This document shows positions 1-7,803 of a stretch of 23,864 nt of DNA, one piece after another (position 1 is the stretch's first letter; each line of letters opens with the position of its first letter). The stretch lies in contig CAZEXL010000020.1 of the NCBI GenBank assembly GCA_964516925.1, positions 1 through 23,864 of the forward strand. Direction: 5' to 3'. The notes below the pieces were generated by a model. The model ran no database searches. It worked only from the letters and a program-made list of their open reading frames with translations, and was not told where the DNA came from. The DNA is from CAG-552 sp964516925 (GTDB lineage Bacteria; Bacillota; Clostridia; Christensenellales; Pumilibacteraceae). The position numbers and the translations under genes are program-made.

Positions 1-1
1 C

Positions 2-811
2 AGCGCATTAACCTCGATAGGACCAAGAGCATTTATGAGTTGTGCGATAAGTTCGGTAGCGTTGCCGCAAAAATTAGATACAATCGGCGAAAGCGCATTT
101 TTGCAGACCGAGTTAAGTAGTATAACAATACCGACTAGCGTAACTGCAATAGGCGGCGCGGCATTTAGTTATTGCGATAATTTGGAAACGATAAGACTTT
201 TAAGACCGTGCACGAACAAAACATACTACAATTTCTTAACAACCGGAACCGATTTTAGCAACGCTTATCCCAAATTAAAAAGGATAACTGTACCCGACAT
301 AGAAAGTTATAGCGGATATTATCTTAAATTCAAATATCTGTATGGCGATGCAGAGGATATATTGTTTATAGATGGCGCAACTAACGGACAAGCAAACATA
401 GGTTTAGAATACACAATTCAGTCTGACGGAACGTACATAATAAGCGGGTACAATAGCAATTTAGTCGGAGCTAAGGTGTTGCCTACTACGTATAACGGTA
501 AACCTGTAAACAAAATAGGCTCAAATGCATTCAGTGACTGTGTAAGCTTAACAGGCGTCGTTATCCCTTCTAGTATAACGGAAATAGGAAGTCAAGCGTT
601 TAAGGATTGTAGCGGACTAAAAGCGATAACGTTTAATAGGACTGCGGTGCAAGGAATAACGCAGATACAATCGGATTCGTTTGAAGGGTGCAATGCGATA
701 GAAGCGGTAAACGTGCCCGACGAAGATAGTTTTAATGCGTACGGCATGCAATTTATAGACAAAGATATGAATTTGCTTAAGGCTCTAATGGGAGACATAA
801 TGCTGATATAA
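2..811 (+). CDS. BspA-like leucine-rich repeat surface protein, C-terminal part (5' end outside window)
   Basis: The reading frame is open from the first bases of the window, and the repeat pattern is already running before the first ATG at 35, so this is the 3' end of a longer gene. It shows two blocks of LRR_5/BspA-type repeats, each with a core like 'L.sIgesAF..t.LssItiPtsVt.Ig..AF..C.nL'. The blocks lie at about 2-220 and 490-720. Between them is a region rich in Tyr, Gly and Asn. Such repeats form a curved solenoid and are typical of secreted or surface-bound proteins of gut and oral bacteria, where some bind host matrix; the ligand here cannot be told. The protein stops soon after the last repeat, with no LPXTG motif, transmembrane helix or SLH domain at the C-terminus. 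Any anchor or signal peptide must be upstream of the window. The family call is firm; the function is inferred. Confidence 0.85.
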   Translation, partial: SALTSIGPRAFMSCAISSVALPQKLDTIGESAFLQTELSSITIPTSVTAIGGAAFSYCDNLETIRLLRPCTNKTYYNFLTTGTDFSNAYPKLKRITVPDIESYSGYYLKFKYLYGDAEDILFIDGATNGQANIGLEYTIQSDGTYIISGYNSNLVGAKVLPTTYNGKPVNKIGSNAFSDCVSLTGVVIPSSITEIGSQAFKDCSGLKAITFNRTAVQGITQIQSDSFEGCNAIEAVNVPDEDSFNAYGMQFIDKDMNLLKALMGDIMLI

Positions 812-840
812 CTTACCTTTCTTTTCGAAAGAAAGGTAAG
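812..840. repeat. Perfect 13-bp inverted repeat directly after the LRR gene
   Basis: The arms CTTACCTTTCTTT and AAAGAAAGGTAAG are perfect complements around a 3-base TCG loop, starting one base after the stop codon. No T-run follows on either strand, so it is not a classical intrinsic terminator. It may still protect the mRNA 3' end, and it appears to be the first part of a composite dispersed repeat that continues to about 955. Confidence 0.7.
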
Positions 841-842
841 CG

Positions 843-955
843 AAAGAAACTTAAGCAAATTCTAAGTTACAAAAAGGGTAGTGTGAAGAAACATTACCAT
901 TTTCTATGTGCAAGAATCTCGCGGAAGCGGTTGCTTTTCTTTAGGAAAGGAAAGT
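843..955. repeat. Composite dispersed repeat, copy 1 (partial)
   Basis: Two short strings here recur in the same order after hemW: AAAGAAACTTAA (843-854 and 22866-22877) and ATCTCGCGGAAGCG (916-929 and 22930-22943), with 61 and 52 bases between them. A second hairpin with 9-bp arms (934-942 and 946-954, one G-U pair) closes this copy. No convincing coding sequence overlaps it. The shared order suggests a dispersed non-coding repeat family rather than chance. Confidence 0.55.
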
Positions 956-983
956 ACAAAATCTTTTCAAATTACAGCAGTAA

Positions 984-1022
984 AAACAAAAAAAGAAGTG
1001 AACCTTATAAGATTCACTTCAA
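984..1022 (-). terminator. Intrinsic terminator of the HtrA-like gene
   Basis: An 8-bp stem (GAAGTGAA at 995-1002 with TTCACTTC at 1013-1020) is followed on the minus strand by a T-rich tract read from 994 down to about 984. It lies 29 bases beyond the protease stop codon. T-rich sequence on the plus side (from about 1025) could let it act in both directions. Confidence 0.75.
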
Positions 1023-1048
1023 AATCATTTTTTATTTCAACAATCGAA

Positions 1049-2347
1049 TTAACTTAACGTAATTTCAAATTCCTTTTCTTCGTTTTCGCGCAGAACCTTT
1101 ATTTTGATTTGGGCGCCCGATTTCGTTCTAAGCAACGGATCGGTAAGGTGAAAGCTTCTCGTAACTACGTACTCAATATCGTCAACGGTAACGCTAAGCA
1201 CAACGTCGCCTTCGGCAAGCTTATCTTCCGCCGCGCCTTCGGCTGATGCGATGGTAACCGTTTCGGTAACTTTTACAAATCCGTCTGTATCCAAATAAGC
1301 TTTGCTTTCGGCAATAGAGTAGGTAATACCTACCGTGCCCTTGCTAAACGCGCCGTTGTTGTTAATAATATTGTCCGCAACCGCCGAAGCAATCGAAACG
1401 GGAATGGCGTACGCCATGTTTTCTATCGAAGTATCGGACGATTTTGCATTTACGATTCCTATAAGCGAACCGTTAATATCGAACAAACCGCCGCCGCTGT
1501 TGCCAGAGTTAACAGCCGTGTCTATACGCATAACTCGCATAGCAACGTAGTCGGAGGAATTTTCAATGCCTTCCATGGTAATCGTTTCGGAATCTACGCT
1601 TACTATGCCTTGAGTAACCGACAAACCGTAACCCGCAGGATTTCCGATTGCTATTGCCGTTTGACCTACCGAAACGTCGTCGCTAGCTAAAGTAACGGCA
1701 ATAGGGAAGTCGGACGAAAAGTACTCGTCCGTAACTTTAAGTACCGCAATGTCGTACGTAGCCGAACCGCCTACGTACGAAACACTCATCGCGCTCCCGC
1801 CGTACGGAGTAACGGTTATCGTATCCGAAACGTGCGTAGATATCGTGGACGAGGAACTGTAAACAACGTGATAGTTTGTAATTATGTACGCTATGCCTTC
1901 GTCTTTGTTAATCGAGTAAATAACTCCTGCGCCCGACTGCGAATATTGCTGAGTGGATTCGCCGTAAGGGAAGGTGTACGTTTTTTTGGTGAAAATACAC
2001 TGCACCAACATCGCGCTACGTAAACCCTTATTTATTGCGGCTGTGTTGTCTTCTGCCTGTTCAAAGGAAAGATACTCTTCCAGGAATTCCAAAAACGTGC
2101 CGCTAAATCCGTTTTTAACAGCCTCGTCGTAAACGTCTGTAACCGTAAGGTCGCTTCCGTTTTTGCCGTCGGTCCCGTCCTTTCCGTCTTTGCCGTTAAG
2201 CGAAGCCAGCCATTCGGCTTCGGTGCCGCTAAATCCGTTTTTAACGGCGATATCGTAGGCGGAAATAACTTCCGTTTCGCAAGCTACGGCAAACACCATG
2301 CAAAGCGCAAGCACGACAGCTAAGAGTATAGATTTAAATTTTGCCAT
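1049..2347 (-). CDS. HtrA/DegP-type (S1C) serine protease, predicted lipoprotein with collagen-like linker
   Basis: A 432-residue trypsin-fold protease expected to act outside the membrane on misfolded or exported proteins. The N-terminus has a signal peptide ending in a lipobox-like AVAC (Cys23), so lipid anchoring is likely, whereas many bacterial HtrAs have a transmembrane helix or a cleaved signal. Residues 30-50 and 71-93 carry two copies of a motif like YD.AVKNGFSGT..E.L. Between them is a Gly-x-x stretch, GKDGKDGTDGKNG (about 52-64). The catalytic triad is visible: His160 in TNYHVV, Asp199 in TYDIAVLKV and Ser284 in GNSGGG. A single PDZ-like domain follows (about 338-430). The ATG is preceded by AAGGAGA at good spacing. 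It is divergent from the lemA operon and ends in its own terminator, so it is probably monocistronic. The family call is firm; the substrate is unknown. Confidence 0.93.
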   Translation of the reverse strand: MAKFKSILLAVVLALCMVFAVACETEVISAYDIAVKNGFSGTEAEWLASLNGKDGKDGTDGKNGSDLTVTDVYDEAVKNGFSGTFLEFLEEYLSFEQAEDNTAAINKGLRSAMLVQCIFTKKTYTFPYGESTQQYSQSGAGVIYSINKDEGIAYIITNYHVVYSSSSTISTHVSDTITVTPYGGSAMSVSYVGGSATYDIAVLKVTDEYFSSDFPIAVTLASDDVSVGQTAIAIGNPAGYGLSVTQGIVSVDSETITMEGIENSSDYVAMRVMRIDTAVNSGNSGGGLFDINGSLIGIVNAKSSDTSIENMAYAIPVSIASAVADNIINNNGAFSKGTVGITYSIAESKAYLDTDGFVKVTETVTIASAEGAAEDKLAEGDVVLSVTVDDIEYVVTRSFHLTDPLLRTKSGAQIKIKVLRENEEKEFEITLS

Positions 2348-2532
2348 ATTACGTTCTCCTTTAAGTAATATATTAAATTTTGCACCTCTGTATACATTGT
2401 TACATTATTATTTGGTCTAAGCAAAATAAAAAGCTGAATATTTGGTGAAAATTTCAAAAAACCGTATGTGCGTGGTCTAAATTAGGAATTTTATATAATT
2501 ATATACTTTATTAAGTAAGCTACTTGCGGAAG
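2348..2532. other. Divergent intergenic region, HtrA / lemA
   Basis: This AT-rich stretch must hold the control region of the HtrA-like gene on the minus strand. No minus-strand promoter is clear-cut; a loose TTACTT-17-TATAAA match lies far upstream of the gene. The octamer TGGTCTAA occurs twice exactly 60 bases apart (2413-2420 and 2473-2480), which could be a pair of regulator sites or chance. Confidence 0.35.
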
Positions 2533-2561
2533 TTGACAAGCCGAAGCAAAAGTGCTACAAT
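2533..2561 (+). promoter_or_regulatory. Sigma-A-type promoter of the lemA operon
   Basis: TTGACA (2533-2538), a 17-base spacer and TACAAT (2556-2561) make a near-consensus housekeeping promoter. It lies 30 bases before the lemA start codon, which has GGAGGA at 2578-2583. Confidence 0.85.
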
Positions 2562-2591
2562 ACAAAAAATTAATTTCGGAGGAATAAAGAT

Positions 2592-3176
2592 ATGTTTTTA
2601 TTTTCTGCTCAAGCGTGGGTAACGTGGGTTATAGTAATAGCTGTAATCGTTATTGTACTTGCAATAGTAATCTGGGCAATTTCTACGCGCAATAGTCTTG
2701 TGTCTTTACAAAACAACGTCGAGGAAGGATTTGCCACCATCGACGTGTATCTTAAAAAAAGATGGGATCTAATCCCCAACCTTGTCGAAACGGTAAAAGG
2801 CTACGCCGCGCACGAGAATAATACGCTTAACGGCGTGGTTTCAGCTCGTAACGCTGCAATGACAGCGACCTCGCCCGAGCAAAAAATCGCAGCCGAAAAT
2901 CAGCTTAGCGGCGCACTTCGTTCGCTTTTCGCACTAAAGGAAGCGTATCCCGATCTTAAAGCAAACGAGCAGTTCGCAATGCTTCAAAATCAGCTTATGT
3001 CCATCGAAAACGACATAGCTCATCACCGTAAATACTACAACGCTACGGTAAAGCAATTTAACAATAAAGTTATGTTCTTTCCGTCCAATATCATTGCAAA
3101 TATGATGAAGCTTACCAAAAAGCCGTATTTCGAGGCGGACGAATCCGAAAGACAAAACGTTCAGGTTAAATTTTAA
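2592..3176 (+). CDS. lemA: LemA family membrane protein
   Basis: A 194-residue protein with one N-terminal transmembrane helix (about 8-29) followed by the alpha-helical LemA domain. Family hallmarks are the segment N.VEEGFATIDVYLKKRWDLIPNLVETVKGYA and the later Asn-rich YNATVKQFNNKVMFFPSNIIA. LemA proteins are widespread and membrane-anchored; their molecular role is poorly defined. The gene is often found next to DUF2207 or TPM-domain membrane proteins, as here. The start is fixed by GGAGGA nine bases upstream and a strong promoter. The stop overlaps the next start by one base (TAATG), so the two products are probably translationally coupled and may act together. Confidence 0.93.
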   Translation: MFLFSAQAWVTWVIVIAVIVIVLAIVIWAISTRNSLVSLQNNVEEGFATIDVYLKKRWDLIPNLVETVKGYAAHENNTLNGVVSARNAAMTATSPEQKIAAENQLSGALRSLFALKEAYPDLKANEQFAMLQNQLMSIENDIAHHRKYYNATVKQFNNKVMFFPSNIIANMMKLTKKPYFEADESERQNVQVKF

Positions 3177-5068
3177 TGAAAAAGAAAATCAGCTTACTAG
3201 TAATCGCTCTCGTTGCGTTTACGGTATTGCTGTCTTTTGTCGTTACTTCGTGTGAAGACGATAGTTCCGTTTATTACGGCGGAACGGTAGACGACGGATA
3301 TTCTATAACAACCGCTCGATACGATATAATCGTATCTTCCGATCATACGGCTAACGTAACCGAAACGCTTACGGTCAAGTTTTTTGAGCCAAGCAGCGGC
3401 ATATCCAGATACCTACCGACAAACAGCGGCGAACAATACCGAAACATTACCGTAACAGGCGACGAATACTATGTAGAAAGCGACGTAAATTTTATAAACG
3501 TCTACATGGGCGAGGACTACAGCTACTCTTACGGCGGCGGCGACGAAGTAACTTACGTTATAAGTTACGAAATAGTTCCGCCTACGCGAACGGTAAGTAA
3601 CACGAATTATTATATGAACGTCGTTCCGTTCGGTTGGAGCACTTCTCAGCAAAACGTAACGGTAAATATGTCTTTTCCGTTTGAAATAAAAGACGCTCTT
3701 GTGTACAAAGGTAAATACGGAACTACCAAGACATACGACGACTATTCCGTAAGCGAGGACGGCAAATCGATAAGTATATATACGTCTCTTTCTGCCTACA
3801 ACGGAATTACCGTCGACGTTGAGCTAGGTCAAAAATTTGACGTAAACTTTTCGCTAGTAGGCTTATTGTCCATAATCGTTATTTTGGTTCTTACATCAGT
3901 AAGTGTTGTAATAAAAGCGATTGTAATAAAAGATAAATCGGTCGTTCCGGTACTTAACTCTGTTCCGCCTACAATCGACGGCGTAACGCTCGATCCCATG
4001 CAAACGGGCTATCTTATCGACGGAAGTTGTGAAGACACCGACGTAACTTCGCTTATATTCTATTTTGCGTCCAAAGGTTTAGTAAGGCTTGACGACAAAG
4101 ACAAAAACGATTTTACCATAACTAAAATCGGCGAAATAGACCATGCGGCGCCCTTGCATCAAAAAATAATCTTTCAAGGATTGTTTAAAAGCGGCGATAC
4201 GGTAAGCCCCAAGCAGCTTGAAGACCGTTTTTACGTCGATAGCGCGCGAGCAAAGCAAAACGTAACCGAAGAATACAAAGATAAATTGTACGACGGTAAA
4301 GCAAAAAGATTATCCGTTGTCACTGCAGTGCTAAGCGTATTTATCGTTGCTCTTATAATTACGATTGCGTCGTGTGCCGTAAACGTTACGCTTTTGTACG
4401 GCGGAATTTTTATCGCCGCGGTAATAGTTGCGCTATTTGGCTTCGTAAGTTTTCAAATCGGAAGAAGCATATTCAAAAATAAGCATAAGTATTCCAAACG
4501 TAAGACGGCGGTGATGATTGCGGTATCGGTAATCGTGGCTATTCTTGCTTCGCTAATAGCTTCGCACACTTTGCTTGGCGGCATATTCCCGTTCTACGGT
4601 AGAATAATAATATTTATCGGCGTAAGCGTCGTATGCTTCGTTTGCGGAACGGTTGGCAAAAAAACCGATTATTACGCTTCGATAATAAACGACTTAAGCG
4701 GCTTTAAAGTGTTTTTGGAAACAGCCGAAAAGGATCGCCTCGAACTTATGCTAAAAGAAAATCCTCAATACTATTATGATATTCTGCCTTACGCAAACGT
4801 TCTTGGCGTAAGCAAAATCTGGCAGGATAAATTCGAAAAACTAACGTCCGTTCCTGCTCCCGATTATTATTACGGCCCGTCCGTGTTCGACTTGGTTTTG
4901 TTTAACAGAATGATGCGTATGTCGTTTGTCAGAATGAACGTTGCGATGGCTTCTCGCCCTAGCGGCAATTCTACGCCCGGCAGTTTCAGCGGCGGAGGCG
5001 GCTTCGGCGGCTTCGGCGGAGGTTTCGGCGGAGGCGGCTTCGGCGGCGGAGGCGGCGGCAGACGATAG
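3176..5068 (+). CDS. DUF2207 membrane protein with glycine-rich C-terminus
   Basis: A 630-residue partner of LemA. The signal peptide ends in VVTSC (Cys26), a possible lipobox. Residues 40-220 form a beta-rich extracytoplasmic domain of the DUF2207 type, beginning with 'ITTARYDIIVSSDHTANVTETLTV'-like strands. A membrane helix follows at about 226-248, then a cytoplasmic segment and four more predicted helices between about 379 and 492. The tail is Gly/Phe-rich (GGGGFGGFGGGFGGGG-like) and ends in RR; such low-complexity tails are common in DUF2207 and TPM proteins. The biochemical function is not known. The lemA overlap argues for a shared envelope function. The family call is confident; the function is not assigned. 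Confidence 0.88.
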   Translation: MKKKISLLVIALVAFTVLLSFVVTSCEDDSSVYYGGTVDDGYSITTARYDIIVSSDHTANVTETLTVKFFEPSSGISRYLPTNSGEQYRNITVTGDEYYVESDVNFINVYMGEDYSYSYGGGDEVTYVISYEIVPPTRTVSNTNYYMNVVPFGWSTSQQNVTVNMSFPFEIKDALVYKGKYGTTKTYDDYSVSEDGKSISIYTSLSAYNGITVDVELGQKFDVNFSLVGLLSIIVILVLTSVSVVIKAIVIKDKSVVPVLNSVPPTIDGVTLDPMQTGYLIDGSCEDTDVTSLIFYFASKGLVRLDDKDKNDFTITKIGEIDHAAPLHQKIIFQGLFKSGDTVSPKQLEDRFYVDSARAKQNVTEEYKDKLYDGKAKRLSVVTAVLSVFIVALIITIASCAVNVTLLYGGIFIAAVIVALFGFVSFQIGRSIFKNKHKYSKRKTAVMIAVSVIVAILASLIASHTLLGGIFPFYGRIIIFIGVSVVCFVCGTVGKKTDYYASIINDLSGFKVFLETAEKDRLELMLKENPQYYYDILPYANVLGVSKIWQDKFEKLTSVPAPDYYYGPSVFDLVLFNRMMRMSFVRMNVAMASRPSGNSTPGSFSGGGGFGGFGGGFGGGGFGGGGGGRR

Positions 5069-5124
5069 AGCAAAGCGTTGTCGTTTGCGAACTTAAACGA
5101 TAATTACTAAGGAGAGAGTAATAA

Positions 5125-5910
5125 ATGCACGATTTTTTTGTAAAACTATTCAGTGAAAACAACGGTTCGACGTATAAAATAGAGCTGTTCAATTTTTGGC
5201 ACTTTTTTTATTTGATAATAATTTTCGGTGCGGCAATACTAATCACTTTATTGCTAAAAAACAAATCGCAATCGGCAAAAGAAAAGGCGTGTAGGATTTT
5301 TGCCTATATTACCGTCGGATTGTATATCGCGGACTTTTTCATTATGCCGCTAAGCGACAGCTACGACGGCATAAGCTCGTACAAATTGCCGTTTAATATA
5401 TGCACGCTTATGGCGGTTTTGGCGCCGTTTGCACAGTTTAACAAAAAGTTTAAAGTAATAAAAACGCCGATAGTAGTGCTAAGCATAGCGTCTTCGCTTA
5501 TGTGGATGTGCTATCCCGGTACTGCGCTAGGCGGCGAACCTCCGTTGTGTTACATAATTTTTCAAACGTTTATCTATCACGGAGCATTGTTTAATTGGGG
5601 CTTTCTTAATCTCAGCCTGGGCGAAGTAACGCTAGATGTAAAAAAAGTTTGGCGTGAAGGCGTAGCGATACTTTGCGTGCTTGCGTGGGCGGCATTCGGC
5701 AATGCCGTTTACGACAAATGGAATTGGTTCTTTATAAGGGAGAGCATTTTTCCGTTCTTGTCCGACGAGATAATGCCCGTCATGGTGGTGCTCAGTGTGT
5801 TTGGCGTTTGCCTAGTCGTGTACGGAATTTACTATTTTGCGCGATATATTGCAAAAGCAATTCCGCTAAGCAAAAAAGGCGACGAGCCGCCTCTAGCGGA
5901 GGAAGAATAA
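5125..5910 (+). CDS. YwaF/TMEM164-like polytopic membrane protein
   Basis: A 261-residue, very hydrophobic protein with about six to seven predicted membrane helices, including residues 22-43, 57-78, 92-104, 115-130 and 224-245. A W-H-F-F motif in the first helix, the LPFNICTLM segment and YHGALFN in the middle resemble the YwaF family (TIGR02206), related to eukaryotic TMEM164. Members have no well-established bacterial role. The C-terminus is charged and probably cytosolic. The start has AAGGAGAGAG upstream. It lies 56 bases after the DUF2207 gene with no terminator between, and a strong terminator follows, so it is probably the third gene of the lemA operon. The family assignment is from memory of motifs and is moderate. 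Confidence 0.65.
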   Translation: MHDFFVKLFSENNGSTYKIELFNFWHFFYLIIIFGAAILITLLLKNKSQSAKEKACRIFAYITVGLYIADFFIMPLSDSYDGISSYKLPFNICTLMAVLAPFAQFNKKFKVIKTPIVVLSIASSLMWMCYPGTALGGEPPLCYIIFQTFIYHGALFNWGFLNLSLGEVTLDVKKVWREGVAILCVLAWAAFGNAVYDKWNWFFIRESIFPFLSDEIMPVMVVLSVFGVCLVVYGIYYFARYIAKAIPLSKKGDEPPLAEEE

Positions 5911-5921
5911 GTAATCTTTTC

Positions 5922-5961
5922 AAGCGTAAGTCGATTTGTGGTCGATTTACGCTTTATTTTT
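5922..5961 (+). terminator. Intrinsic terminator of the lemA-DUF2207-YwaF operon
   Basis: AAGCGTAA (5922-5929) pairs with TTACGCTT (5947-5954). The stem extends inward through one G-U pair and TCGA/TCGA, and is followed by TATTTTT. It sits 11 bases after the stop codon. Confidence 0.85.
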
Positions 5962-5994
5962 GGCGTTAAAAACGCTGTCGCAAGCGCATATTTA

Positions 5995-6023
5995 TTGCAA
6001 AAATAATCGTTTTATGATATTAT
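5995..6023 (+). promoter_or_regulatory. Promoter of the two-component / DegV operon
   Basis: TTGCAA (5995-6000), 17 bases and TATTAT (6018-6023) form a good housekeeping promoter. An overlapping TATAAT at 6027-6032 lacks a good -35 partner. The regulator start codon is 70 bases downstream, with AAAGGAG at 6078-6084. Confidence 0.6.
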
Positions 6024-6093
6024 AGGTATAATAATGACGATTTTAATAAAAATTTAACATTTATAAGTTATCTTTATAAAGGAGTTATGGATA

Positions 6094-6762
6094 ATGTTCA
6101 AAGTTTTACTTGCAGAAGACGAAGTGAATTTAAACAAAATTCTTACGGCTCGACTTACAAAAGAGGGGTACAAAGTATATTCGGCGTTTGACGGTAAGCA
6201 GGCGTACGAATTGCTGCTCGAGTACCCCGTTGATATAATCATAACCGACGTTATGATGCCGCTAATGGACGGAATCGAACTGACGAAAAAGGTTCGAGAA
6301 CTTTTTTCGGACGTGCCGGTGCTTATGCTTACCGCGCTGGAAACGCTCGAAGACAAAGTAAAAGGCTTCGAAACGGGTGCGGACGATTACGTAACCAAGC
6401 CGTTTGCAACCAAGGAACTATTGGTGCGCGTAAAGGCGTTGCTTCGCCGTTACAAAAAAGCCGTCGAAGGCAAGCTGACCTTCGGTTCTACTCAGCTTGA
6501 CTATTCCTCGATGTCGCTTACCGTTTCGGGCGAGGAAATTAGTCTAAGCAAAAAAGAATTCCAGATTCTCTTCTTGTTGTTATCTAGTCCCAATATTATT
6601 TTTTCGCGCGAACAGATTTTGCGTGAAATTTGGGGATACGACAGCGATACAAACGACCGTACTATAGATACTCACGTTACGTGGCTTAGAAGTAAAGCGG
6701 CAAGTCCCGACTTCGAAATCGTAACCGTGCGAGGATTGGGGTACAAGGCGGTGCTTAAATGA
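6094..6762 (+). CDS. OmpR/PhoB-family response regulator
   Basis: A 222-residue DNA-binding regulator. The receiver domain (1-115) has the acidic pocket E8-D9, phospho-acceptor Asp52 in TDVMMPLMDG, Thr80 and Lys102 in the TKPF motif. The winged-helix output domain (about 125-222) has the usual LSKKEFQIL, REQILREIWGYD and TIDTHVTWLRSK segments and ends in the VRGLGYK wing. The start has AAAGGAGTT upstream. It overlaps the kinase gene by four bases (ATGA), so the pair is translationally coupled. The signal and targets cannot be told; control of the downstream DegV and hydrolase genes would be a reasonable guess from co-transcription. Confidence 0.95.
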   Translation: MFKVLLAEDEVNLNKILTARLTKEGYKVYSAFDGKQAYELLLEYPVDIIITDVMMPLMDGIELTKKVRELFSDVPVLMLTALETLEDKVKGFETGADDYVTKPFATKELLVRVKALLRRYKKAVEGKLTFGSTQLDYSSMSLTVSGEEISLSKKEFQILFLLLSSPNIIFSREQILREIWGYDSDTNDRTIDTHVTWLRSKAASPDFEIVTVRGLGYKAVLK

Positions 6763-7787
6763 AGAAGCTTAAAAAAACCCGTAGCTTAACTACAAAGCTT
6801 CTCATCACTGCGGTAGGCGTGTTGCTGGGCATGTTGTTGCTTCTTAATATGCTGGGCGTGTTCGTGTTCAACGGAATAGCGGACGGAAAAAACGGTAATA
6901 CGATATTGCTTGTATGCGTTATAGGTATGATAGTCATAGCAAGCATATTTATAATAATAGTGTATTACGTGCTGCTTAAGCGCATAATCGTGCTTAACAA
7001 GGCAGTGCAAAAGGTCGCAAAAGGCGACTACACCGTTGCGGTTTCCGACAAGGGTAACGACGAGTTGTCGCTTCTTGCCGAAAACTTCAACACGATGACT
7101 AAAGAGCTGCAAGCAAACGCAATGTTAAGCAAGGATTTTATAAGTTACGTTTCGCACGAACTTAAAACTCCGCTCAGCGTAATACGTACTCACGCCGAGG
7201 CTCTTGCCGAAACGGACGACGACGAGCAGCGTTCGTACGCCGAAGTAATCATCGACGAAACGGACGGACTTGCCGACATGTCAAAAAACATCATTACTCT
7301 TTGCAAGTTGGATAACACCAATCTCATTCCAAAAAACGACGTTTTTTCTCCGGCGGAACAAATAAGATCGTTTATTTTATCCACTCAGGCGTTGTTCGCT
7401 TCAAAAAATCTTAATATTTCGCTAGACCTTGCCGAATTCGAAGTAAAGGGCAACGCCGGACTAACGTATCTTATTTGGCAAAACATAATAGGCAATGCGT
7501 TCAAATTCACCTCTAACGGCGGAAACGTAAAAATAAAGCTTACAAAAACCGACGATTGGTTTCAATGCATAGTAAGCGACGACGGCATAGGCATCGCCGA
7601 TGAAGATAAGGACAAAATATTCACTTTATTTTTTACGGGCAACAAAACGCGCAACAAAGAAGGTAGCGGAATAGGTTTGTACCTTACCAAATCAATAGTA
7701 ACCAAACTCGGAGGCGGAATTTTGTTTTCGTCTCGACAAAACGAGGGTAGCTGTTTTACCATAAACCTGCCCATAGAAAAACAATAA
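6759..7787 (+). CDS. Sensor histidine kinase with minimal extracellular loop
   Basis: A 342-residue membrane kinase, partner of the regulator just upstream. Two membrane helices (about 14-38 and 49-73) are joined by only some ten residues, so there is no folded external sensor domain; sensing probably happens in the membrane or via another protein. A HAMP-like linker (about 72-118) is followed by the HisKA dimerisation domain with phospho-acceptor His133 in VSHELKTPL. The HATPase domain has the N box around Asn246 (NIIGNAFKFT), G1 box DDGIGI at 274-279 and G2 box GSGIGL at 302-307. All catalytic motifs are intact. The start is the ATG of the ATGA overlap. Confidence 0.95.
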   Translation: MKKLKKTRSLTTKLLITAVGVLLGMLLLLNMLGVFVFNGIADGKNGNTILLVCVIGMIVIASIFIIIVYYVLLKRIIVLNKAVQKVAKGDYTVAVSDKGNDELSLLAENFNTMTKELQANAMLSKDFISYVSHELKTPLSVIRTHAEALAETDDDEQRSYAEVIIDETDGLADMSKNIITLCKLDNTNLIPKNDVFSPAEQIRSFILSTQALFASKNLNISLDLAEFEVKGNAGLTYLIWQNIIGNAFKFTSNGGNVKIKLTKTDDWFQCIVSDDGIGIADEDKDKIFTLFFTGNKTRNKEGSGIGLYLTKSIVTKLGGGILFSSRQNEGSCFTINLPIEKQ

Positions 7788-7803
7788 AAAAAGGAGAAAT
7801 ACC

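Noticed and set aside
4870..5073. A proline-rich minus-strand frame
   Set aside because: It is simply the reverse reading of the Gly-rich tail of the DUF2207 gene.
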